Shown: piece after piece, positions 39,458 to 48,880 of the stretch
Numbering within the stretch: position 1 is the stretch's first letter
Layout: each line of letters begins with the position of its first letter
Program-made: the position numbers and the translations under genes
Origin: Trissonchulus latispiculum
Lineage: Eukaryota; Nematoda; Enoplea; Enoplida; Ironidae
NCBI GenBank assembly: GCA_030248195.1
Contig: JASAND010013057.1
Span: forward strand, 1 to 64,000
Reading direction: 5' to 3'
Length of the DNA stretch: 64,000 bases
The notes under the pieces: model-generated
Seen by the model: the letters and a program-made list of their open reading frames with translations, nothing else
The model's database searches: none
Told to the model about the DNA's origin: nothing

Positions 39458-42013
39458 ATGTCCGTACAACATTCGCCAGTGAAAACGACTAAGGCTTCAA
39501 CTAAGCCGGCCGATACGGCCTCTTCAAGCACGGCCACGGATAACGGGCCTGTGATCCCAGACGGCTTTGCGCGCCTGTTTCCCCAACCAGCCTTGAGCAA
39601 GCATTCCTCTACCCAATCCTCGGCAAGCCAGGCATCGGCGGGCCCTGCTTCTACAAGCGCTACGCTTAGTAGACCGTATTTGCGATCGGACTCGGCTAAA
39701 AATAAAGCCTCCAAAAGGGAGGAACTACTGGAAGAAATTACGGACCGGGGTCAGGAGGACCAACAAGAGGACGAGGCCTCACAGAAGACCGACGAATTCC
39801 TGTCACCTACTGATCAGGGCGAATTTATTGAAGAAGAATGGGATGAACAGGCAAGCCTCAGAGATCAATTGGAATTTCTTCGCCTCAAATTGGCTCGGAT
39901 TGATTCAACTCTCCGGAACAGAGAGTCCGACAAGGAACCGTTAGAAGAGCCCGTGCCAGGTATTTCTGATGTTTCGGACCTGCGAACATTTATTAATCAA
40001 CTGGAACTGAATTTATTCCGGCAGCGACCACGGTTGGGGTCGGATAGCTCTCTTGTGCGTAGGCAACTCGGAGCTAAGCCATTTCCTCCGTTTACCCGCT
40101 CTAAGCCGCGACGGCTAGAGGGGGACGGATCTCTACGACAACAGGGGTTAGCCGGCCCTAGTGAACCAGCGGTTTCAGGCCCACGTTTCCGCTCGACAGC
40201 TCATATTGACCTTACACGGTCAAAAAGCCCGAAACGGGCTAGCAGTAGTCAACGGCCGGACGGCGGCGATCCAGAACCAGAACCGGATCGGAAACCGAAA
40301 GTGCGTGGACCAATGGACGCGTGGGTGGTCCCGTTACGGGACCAACCCACCGTGCCCGCCCGGCACCAGTCCCAGGCGCCGGACACTGCCGGCCTCTTTC
40401 AAGTAAGGGGCCTGACCGAACAGGAGTATGGCGTGATCAGAGGCCTGCTTACAGCATGGATAGCGGAGATCCCGCAAGAAACATGGGAGGCACTCGAGCA
40501 GAATTTTCCTCGAGTTTGTATGGAGCTACTGCGTATGTGGCCCAATCCAAGTATGGACCCGGATGCAGGGGCTCCCCCGTTCCAAATGGGGCAGTCTAGG
40601 CCAGCTCGGCAGTCGAGTCCAGAGCCGGTCCGTAGCCGCAGAGGGAGCCAGCAGAGGGTTCCACCACTTGTAGATTTGGATTCATCTGATGATCAGGTGA
40701 GAGAATCGCCGGTGGCGCAACCCCGTCGGCGCCGAGAGGATATGCGGCGGTCTAGAACCCCATCACGGGCTATCCATCTCCATCACCAGTGCGCAGAACG
40801 CCTAGCCCTAGACGCTATTCGCGGGACCGGGATCATCCTGCCTCTCGGCGAGAGCGGTCGCAACGACCACGTCCTTCAGAGCAGCGAGAACCCTCTTCAT
40901 ACGAGAGTCTTAAACATCTGGGCGAATATTTGAAGGGCTTTAAGGGGGTTAAACTCTTTCAAGGTTCACAGAGCAGCATCAAGTTCACTAGTTGGTTGGC
41001 GAATTTCGAAACCACGGTAAAGGTTCATGATGTGCCTGCAGCTATGAAGTATAGAAATCTATGGACCTTACATGATGACAAGGTCAAAGAGTCTATGACT
41101 CCATGTCCACCTGATACCTTCGAGGACCTAGTGACTAGGATCCGACAGCTGCATGAACCCTTACCCGTTACCACGGAACAATATGCAGAGCAATTTTATA
41201 GCCGGATGCAGGAACCTCGAGAAAAGCCACATGACTATATGGCAGCGCTGCGCTTGCTAGCGGTGCAAGCCTTCCCATTCGAACCTGGTTTTGACCGGGA
41301 AAAGAAGGTGGTGGCTCAGTTCAAAAGAAGCCTGAAAGCGGATTTGCGCTCTAGAATGGCGGCCCCACTGGCCGACATCCAATTCTGGCCCCATGTGCGG
41401 GAGAACGACTTGATAACTCGGGCTCTACATATTGTGGAGTCAGTACAGGTAGAACTAGATAAATAACAGGCTGTTATTGTCTTTAGTGCCCAGAGTCAGG
41501 GACCACGAGGCTATAACGCTACGCAGGGGCGACCACAGCAGGACCAGCAGCGGCCTCAACAGCAGAGCCAGAATCAGAACCAGAATCGTAACCAGGGTTA
41601 CCAACATAATGACGAACGACCACTACCACGCCAGCCTATGGGCAGGTGTTGGTACTGTGGCCTGGTCGGTCATAGGCAACAACAGTGCCCGGATTACCTG
41701 CAATACCTGAATCAAAATTATCAGGGCCAGCAGCAGGCTAGGGGTAATACCCATAGACAGTACCGGGACAGAGGTCAGGAGGGTGACCCCCCCTGCCCGG
41801 AGTCGCTACGACCAGAACCAGCGGAACCAAGGGCAAAGGAACCAGGACCAGCGTAACCAGCAGGAGCCGCAACGGCACCAAGACCAGCAGGATCAAAGTA
41901 ACCAACGACAACAACCGGTTAGACCCCGCTCAATTAGCAGGGGTTATGTAGGTCCACGCCGGTATGAAGGTTTCCCGGAACAGGGAAACGAGAATGCGGG
42001 GCGCGGGCAGTAG
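39458..42013 (+). pseudogene. gag: Gag (capsid/nucleocapsid) region, interrupted
   Basis: Starts at ATG 39458. The first frame (to 40933) is a disordered S/A/P-rich region, then an acidic stretch and a possible coiled coil (DEQASLRDQLEFLRLKLARI). The frame then changes between about 40745 and 40800 within an Arg/Ser-rich stretch. The next frame holds a retrotransposon capsid-type domain (about 40900-41460; YLKGFKGVKLFQGSQ...). An in-frame TAA at 41464 is followed in the same frame by a Q/N-rich linker and a CCHC zinc knuckle, CWYCGLVGHRQQQC (41644-41685). A C7 run at about 41787 marks another frame change to an R/Q-rich tail ending at 42013. Gag forms the particle and binds RNA. The lesions could be decay, assembly error or, at one site, programmed recoding. 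Confidence 0.75.
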
Positions 42014-42051
42014 ACCTGGACCCGTGTCCCGCACCGACAAAGCCATCTGGT

Positions 42052-43808
42052 GAAATGGTCTGTGGGTCCAAGCTTTTGTTGTTACTAATTCTAACCTTAC
42101 TAGCAAGCCCAATAATGAACCCTACTGGAACCACGGTGGTCTATGGAGTAGTGACTCGGAAAGTGAGTGCGAAGGAGGCGACCCCCTTCCCCCACGGAAC
42201 CCAGAACCTGTGTGCCTGTATTTGAAAACAGGCACGAACCAGGATGTGAACCCATGGAAATGTCCGTGTAAAACCTGCAAGCAAGTACGACGACGGGCGG
42301 AATGGTTCCCAGAAGAAGAAGTAGTCCTAGCAAATGGAGGCTTCCCGGACGGAGGAGATGTAGTTTACGATGGCGAAGGCAACCTTCGACCATATAAATA
42401 CTGGAACCGATGGCGTAAAGAAGTGAAACCTTTTGGTGATGGAGGGGCTTCCCAGCGTCCAGTCCCGTATAATAGGCGGTGGAAACGAGCACCGGGTACT
42501 GAATGGAATATGCTTACTACAGTGCGCAAAGCTATGAAGTGGCAAGAAAATTCTGCAGTCATGGCAGCACAGACTCGTGCCAGGCAACCTGGCGCGGGCA
42601 CAACTCGGAGACAAAGGAAAACATCTACCTCGAAGGAGGTGCAAACAGACCCCATCGATGTCATTAGGCCTTTACAACAATGGACGCCAACTCGGACAGA
42701 GAATCAATCGGGAGCCGGGGCTCACAGCACAAGCCCTGGGGAAAACCAGGCCCCTGTAAATGGGGAGCAAGCTAAAAGCCCTGGGGAAAACCAATCCTCG
42801 GGTACTGGGCTTTCAGCAGTAAGCACTGGGGAAACCCCAACGTCAGAACTGGCCGTCACTACTCAGGTGGTGCCGGAAACTCCCATCCCTACGAAGAAAC
42901 CGCCCAGCATTGTGGTTACTGGGGCGTCTCCACCCAAGCGGTCGAGTTCTCTGAAACCTTGGTCAGCAGCGAATAACCCTAGCCGGAGAGAGCTAACAGA
43001 AACGGACGTATCGGATGACGAATCGGGTATCTCGGATCTTACGTTAGCACCAGTTGACGTTCATAGGTCTGGAGCTACTCCAGTAACACCTCTGAAATTG
43101 CGCAAGGACACTCAAGGTGAGTGGGAACAGGTAGAAAAAGGGATGAAACACCCGAAAACACCGGCACAATCCGGTGTACCTACCCGTAACAGATTTGCCC
43201 TATTGGAAACTCCGGAGTATGCCATAATTCGACAGGGTTGGGCAACTGTCAACCAAGCTGTCCAACAAGCTCAGGTGGTTGCCCAGTCTATCGGCGAACA
43301 GATTCAGCAGCTGGCCGTTAATGTAATGTCCGTGACGGACCAGGTATGCCAGTCTACTCAGAGTTTTGAACAACTATTGGCCGAATTCGTACAGAAGGAT
43401 TACGAACGGACCCTAGAACTTCAACAGAAGGGAACCCTCCGTGAACCAGACCAGCCTATCTGGTCGGAGGACCCGCCGCAACCCCGCAAGGGTAGACGGG
43501 GAATTCGCCTAAACGACCCTAATGAGATCATTGTGCTGGATAGCTCACATGTAGACGAGGAACCGGCACTTGTGGCGCAGGAAGATACTCCCACTAATAT
43601 GGATGACACTACTGTACTACAACAGGACGAGGTAGTAGCAACCTCAGGAACGGCCGCTCCGTCTGGAAACCTATTGGAAGGCGGCACGGCTACCGCAAAT
43701 CAGCAAGAAGCGACTTCTACTGATATTTGGGACAAATACGGTATATGGGACTTAGAACAGCAGCTTCGTGCCGTCTTAACCCTGCTCAACGGGTCGAGTT
43801 TAACCTAG
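42052..43808 (+). CDS. Unrecognised ORF between Gag and protease
   Basis: An open frame of about 585 codons (the first 50 or so before the GTG at 42210 are also open and look coding). It has a small CPCKTC cysteine cluster near its start, then a basic region, a disordered S/T/P/G-rich middle with repeated SPGENQ phrases, a predicted coiled-coil-like stretch (about 43230-43420), and an acidic tail. No known domain. It lies between the zinc knuckle and the DTGA protease and runs into the protease frame through an overlap at 43727-43808, so it is probably the N-terminal part of Pol or a separate Gag-derived product. Confidence 0.5.
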
Positions 43809-44330
43809 ACGTAGAAGCCAGCGACAACGAGGAAGATAGTGGGCAACCCACAGCTCAAACTAAGCACCTAAACCGAGCGGTCCTATCTGTATTGAATGGG
43901 ACGGCACCATTCTTTGTCTCGCAGTGTACTCATATCGCATTAAAGAAAAGCCCGTACGTGATTGTGGAGGTCAGAGGCATCAAGACTTTAGCCCTGCTGG
44001 ATACAGGGGCCAACATTTGTTTGATGTCCAAACATTTCTTTGACCAACTCAACAGTAATAAACGCCTACATTTGGACGAAACAAAAGCTACGGAGGTAGC
44101 TACGGCGGCCGACGACCGGAGCCTCGCTATGAGCCAAGATTGCCTTCAAATTGCATGGCGTTCGGTATGAATATACTTTTAATGCAACAAATAGTCTACA
44201 ACAAGATTTCATCATCGGCTATGACTTTCAGGCGGACCACAACTGGGTGATTTTTCCCCATCAACATCTCCTTCTATGTGACAAGAAGAAGGTACCCCTG
44301 CTGACCCCAGGAGACCTGCAGGCGTTAGCT
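43780..44330 (+). pseudogene. Retroelement aspartic protease
   Basis: Catalytic motif LALLDTGANICLMS near 43990-44030 and the C-terminal FIIGYDF signature near 44207-44227, the usual Ile/Leu-Gly-x-Asp-Phe of retropepsins. A one-base frame change near 44150 separates the two halves (first frame ends 44170; second runs from 44151). The protease would cut Gag-Pol into mature proteins; broken in this copy. Confidence 0.8.
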
Positions 44331-45800
44331 AATCGTTTTAGTATAGCCGTGTGCTGTACGGTCTATTATTGTATGCGGGAAACGTGCAAATTCCCCCCTA
44401 GATCAGAAGTTATGGTACCGGTTCGTTGTTGGCTTGGGGGTGCTGTAAAACCAGCTATCAATCAGGCAGTCGTGTTCGAACCATCAGAGGAGGTCCTGGA
44501 TGACTATGAAGTTTACCCAGTGCCTGGGGTCTTGGAAGTATCTTCTCAGGTAAATTATATCAAGGTTTATAATCCATTGGACAGAATGGCTCAATTACCA
44601 AAGGGGCTACCCCTCGGCCAAGCGGAACCGGTCACTACGGTCACGGAACGACAAGGGTTTCGGTATGCTGCTGAGTTGGGTGTTAACTTCGCGCAAGTGC
44701 ACCCTCACCTGGCTAGTTGGGCGACCCATTCAGCCACCCGTATGAACGAGAAAGAATTGCGTCACGCTCTCGAAGAGGTCGAGAAACTGGAATCGTATCA
44801 CCCAGGTGACACGGTACCCATGGTTAATAGCGTGGGTAATGCAATACCAGTTCCAAGGTGGGTCGACCCCACAGTGTGCGTTGCCGAGGCTGACCAGAAC
44901 TGGGGATACGAGGAACCCTCAGCATTGACCGAAAAAGGCCTTCAGGCCTTTAATGATATGCACTATTCTGCGGATGAAATGACTTCACAGCCTATGCCAT
45001 CATTAGAGGAACGTCAACAATTTATTGATGAGAACGTGGATTTTGATTCTATGTTTCTTGATGACGAGGGTAAAGCGAAATTAAGAGATATATTGATCGA
45101 CTTTTATGATGTGGTGGCCAGACCGGGCAACCCGGGACGGACCAAAGTGGACCAACATGTGATTGATACTGGTAAGGAAGGGCCAGTTAAAGGTAGATCT
45201 TATCGATATAATCCCAAAGATAAAGCGGAAATCGAGAAGCATATACGGGCAATGTTGGATGAAGGGGTCTGTTCCCCCTCTACTAGTACTTGGTCCTCAC
45301 CATGCATCTTGGTCGGCAAGAAGGACGGGACCACACGTTTAGTCATTGATTATCGTCGGCTAAACAAAATCACAAAGAAGGATACCCGCTGCCCAAAATT
45401 GACGAAATTTTGGATCAACTCCAAGGGGCAGTGATATTCTCAACTATCGACCTAGCGGCTGGGTATTGGCAGGTTGAGGTCTACCCAGAACACAGGGAGA
45501 AAACGGCCTTCATGTCTCATATGGGCCTTTTCCACATGAATGCCATGCCGTTCGGGTTGTGCAACGCACCCGCAACGTTCCAACGTCTAATGGAAAAGGT
45601 TTTGACGGATTTGCCTGTTTATATTGACGATGTATTGATACCATCTACAGATCAAGAGGCCCATTTAACGATGATCAGGTTGACCCTGACTCGTTTGCGC
45701 GACAATGGATTACGCATCAAACTTAAGAAATGTTGTTTCGCTCGTGAATCAGTTCCCTTCCTGGGCCACTATGTGGGGCCGGAACGGCATTAGTGTGGAC
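44331..45800 (+). pseudogene. Ty3/gypsy-type reverse transcriptase
   Basis: The N-terminal RT motifs (WSSPCILVGKKDGTTRLVID, then YRRLNKITKKD) lie at 45289-45380. After a frame change near 45383 come PLPKIDEILDQL, motif A FSTIDLAAGYWQ, motif B FGLCNAPATFQRLM and motif C YIDD (about 45622). The residues normally found between the helix before motif C and YIDD are four to five short, pointing to a small in-frame deletion. Another frame change lies near 45775, just after PFLGHYVG. A roughly 300-residue region before the RT (44331-45100) has no recognised domain. The enzyme would copy the element RNA into DNA, but this copy cannot make it intact. Confidence 0.85.
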
Positions 45801-46440
45801 CCGGATAAGGTTAAGGCTGTGTCTCAGCTTAAGCCACCAAAGGACGTGAAGGGTATTCGATCTTTTCTAGGAATGTGCGGTTATTATCGACGGTTTGTAC
45901 TTAATTATGCTAAAGTGGCCGCCCCTCTAACGGACCTATTGAAGAAAGGTGTGCCATTTGTTTGGTCAGAAGCTTGTCAACACGCATTTGAGGAGCTGAA
46001 ACGGCACTTGACTCAAGCTCCAGTATTAGCTTTTCCCGATTTTGACAAAACTTTTTACGTGTCATCTGATGCCAGTAAGCAGGGTTTTGGTGCTATTTTG
46101 GAGCAACAATTTTCAGTGCCACGTAGCGCAGATAAACCTAATGGACCACGGGTGCTACGTGAGCGACCGGTCGCTTATGCCAGTAGAACCCTGACCCAGG
46201 GTGAGAAGGGTTAGTCCGCGACGGAGATGGAAGCGTTTGCAGCATTATGGGGCTGTCAGAAATTCAGGCATTATTTGTCATGTAAGCAGTTTATTCTCCG
46301 AACTGACCATCAAGCAGTCAGGGATTTACTGAATAATATCAAGGCGTTGGGCCAAGGAAAGCTTGCTAAGTTTGCTCTTAGTATGCTAGAATTTGATTTT
46401 ACGGTGGAATATCGGCCGGGGCGTGAGAATGTGGGTCCTG
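45785..46440 (+). pseudogene. RNase H domain
   Basis: RT connection (IRSFLGMCGYYRRFV) then RNase H: first catalytic Asp in FYVSSDASKQGFGAI (about 46060), Glu in SATEMEAF, second Asp in RTDHQAV, and the RPGRENVGPDCLSR end. An in-frame TAG at 46212-46214 sits exactly where the family has a Tyr before SATE, a single-base nonsense change. This domain degrades RNA in RNA-DNA hybrids during reverse transcription. Confidence 0.85.
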
Positions 46441-47768
46441 ATTGCTTGTCAAGACTGGATCCAATCGATGAGCCTGAAGATAGCGAGCATGAAGCAACAG
46501 CGGCAATGTACCCACCAGAAGTGTACGCCTTGACGGCGGCACTTCCTGCGCCACCTACCCTGCTTACTTGGAAACGAGTGCTTCGCGATGAAGAGGAATT
46601 CGCGGTCTTATTGGATTTCCTGGAACAGAAGAGGTTACCAACTCATCGACAGGAAGCACAAGAGGTGAAGAAATTACGATCTACATTTTTTATTAGAGAT
46701 GGGGTGTTATATTGTTGGCACCTGAATAAACATGCAGAGCGTAGAGGGCTACCCTTTCCTACCGTGGTAGTGCCTAAGGTCCAGCGAGAGCAGCTCTTGC
46801 AGGAGGTTCACTCCGATTTCACGACGGGTGGTCATCGGGCCCACCAAAATGCAATGGCCAGCCTGGAAACAAAGTATTGGTGGCCTCGCATGTCTCAAGA
46901 TCTAGAGGACTTCATTGCTCAGTGTAAGCCCTGTGCAAAGTTTAATCAAGGGCCACGTAGACACCAAGCTACCATGCAGAATACGGTGGTGGTACGCCGG
47001 CCGTTAGACGTCGTGGCCATGGATGTGATGCACTTTACACAGAAGGAAACTAATAGAGGTAATACATGCGTGCTGTGTATAGTCGATTACCTCACGCGCT
47101 ACGCGGAGGCTTTTGCTATGCCCAACGATGCCAGTGGCTCTGAGCGACTCAGAACTACTGCATATCACCCTCAAACGAACGGCGTAGTGGAGCGCTTCAA
47201 CCGGACAATACGTAGCCTGGTAGCCAAGTACGTGAATTGTTTTCAGTCCGATTGGGACGACTATCTACCGTGGGGGCTGTCCATTTATAGAGCAACGATT
47301 CACAGTGCCACGAAGGAGACACCTCATTTTCTGATGACAGGTAGAGACTACCGATATCCACTGGATAATTTCTTTCAGCTTCCTGGTGAGGAAGGCACTA
47401 CCCAAAATTATAACGACGCACGTAGCCAGCTACTGGCCCGGATGAATGAAGCTCGGCAGCTGGCGCATGAAGCCTTGCAAGAGGCAGCATTGGTTAACAA
47501 GGAAAGGTACAACTTGAAAGCTACACCTGTCGAGTATAAGCCAGGTACCCTGGTTATGCTTAATATTGAGAACAAGAATGTACCTACAGGTTTGAGTAAG
47601 AAGTTACGGCCTAAATACGAGGGACCTTATCGGGTTTTGGACAAGATTTCTGTAACGAATTATCGTATTGCTCGCACTAACGGGTTAAGTGACCCGGTGG
47701 TGGTTAACATCAACCGATTGAAGCCTTTTCTGGATGCCCCGGTCAAATTGCCAGTTGTGACACTGTAG
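46441..47768 (+). pseudogene. Integrase with internal deletion
   Basis: Part of one open frame (46227-47768). The zinc-binding HHCC domain is intact (HSDFTTGGH ... CKPCAKF, about 46808-46940). The DDE core has its first Asp (VAMDVMHF) and its Glu (HPQTNGVVERFNR), but near 47135 MPNDAS runs straight into GSERLRTTAY. The roughly 55-60 residues that normally lie here, including the second catalytic Asp, are gone without loss of frame. A GPY/F module (LRPKYEGPYRVL) follows near the end. The protein could not integrate DNA. The GPY/F module places the element in the Ty3/gypsy group. Confidence 0.88.
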
Positions 47769-48880
47769 GCAACCTACAATGTACGTAATTCGCAGCACTA
47801 GTTTACGTAATAGGCCTTGTGTAATGCAAGGGCCCTTGCAATTGTATAATAATGTGTGTTAATTTTTTCTTTTAGGGACGTCCTATTTTTGTATTACCTA
47901 GGGCTTTATCCCTAACAATCGGTGTTGGCATTATTGGTGTTATCTAACCCTTTGAATAGGGCGGGGTTAAATTTCTTAAGGGGCCTCCTTTATGATTTAT
48001 TCTTTTCGGTGTAAAACGGGGTTTCCTTTTCCTATCTAGTTTTCTAATTCTTCATACTTATGGCTGTAAAATCTGGCCATAAGTTTTCTTTTTCTTAACT
48101 ACCCTAACAGGGGGATTCTTTCATTCTTTTCCAAAATTTACCTATGGGGGTCTTCTTTTAAATCAAAGGGATTGCCTTTCGTTGCAAATTGCTAAGGGGG
48201 CCCTATCATATCTTTCTGTACATATAGTGTATGCCTTAGTGTATACGCTGGGTGTGTGTGTGTATGTCTGCCTTTAACTTGGGTATGTGTAGTGTTCTTT
48301 CTTTTCTCCCTTTACGTAGGCTAACTATAGGTAGGTCACCCTCTCCTGTGTGTGTAGTTTTTCTTCTCCTCTTTCTATTTTTTCTATCACACTTATCATG
48401 CTTTCACCTTATGTTAGTTTTTGCACTTTTTTCTGAGGCTTATTTTAGATTCTAGTGGCTGCTTGAATGTTTGGTTGGGGGAATTCAGTGGACGGGCATA
48501 TGAGCCTGTCAGCTGGAACCTATTGAAATGGTGCCTAAACATGTGGGGATTTTTCTTACGGAACTTGGCTGCGGGAGGGCCACAATAAGGCTGCCTTGTT
48601 GTGCTCATCCGCCTGGTTCACTGAAGATTGGGTCATTAGTCTAGGCCAGCGCTTCCTTTACCACATTTTAACCGTGTGATGCTTTTATACTTTCAGATTT
48701 AATTCGTGTGTGCGATTTGATCAACTATATTACGATTGGTGCCTTATTCTACTGGAAGAATAACTTGGTGATTAGTACTGGGAATCACCTCATTTCATAT
48801 CGGACAATTACTTACAAGCTAACTGTTTGCGCCTACTAGAGCAACTTACGCTACTTTGATCCATCCGATTGCCCCGGTTT
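47769..48880 (+). other. Non-coding spacer of the LTR element with splice-acceptor-like sites
   Basis: 1.1 kb without a coding frame, T-rich. Two good acceptor-like strings occur, TGAGGCTTATTTTAG (ends about 48449) and TTTTATACTTTCAG (ends about 48700), 180-430 nt before the next ATG. They could serve a spliced subgenomic mRNA for the downstream ORF, as in env-bearing retroelements. There is also a short GT-repeat near 48251-48262. Confidence 0.45.

Noticed and set aside
42100..42664. Minus-strand ORFs (up to 130 codons) opposite the Gag-PR spacer, and similar antisense ORFs across the LTR element
   Set aside because: They mirror the GC-rich coding strand and carry no motifs.
39458..47768. 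Interpretation of all Gag-Pol frame changes as programmed frameshifts
   Set aside because: There are too many, several inside enzyme domains, together with a catalytic deletion and nonsense codons; decay or sequencing indels fit better.
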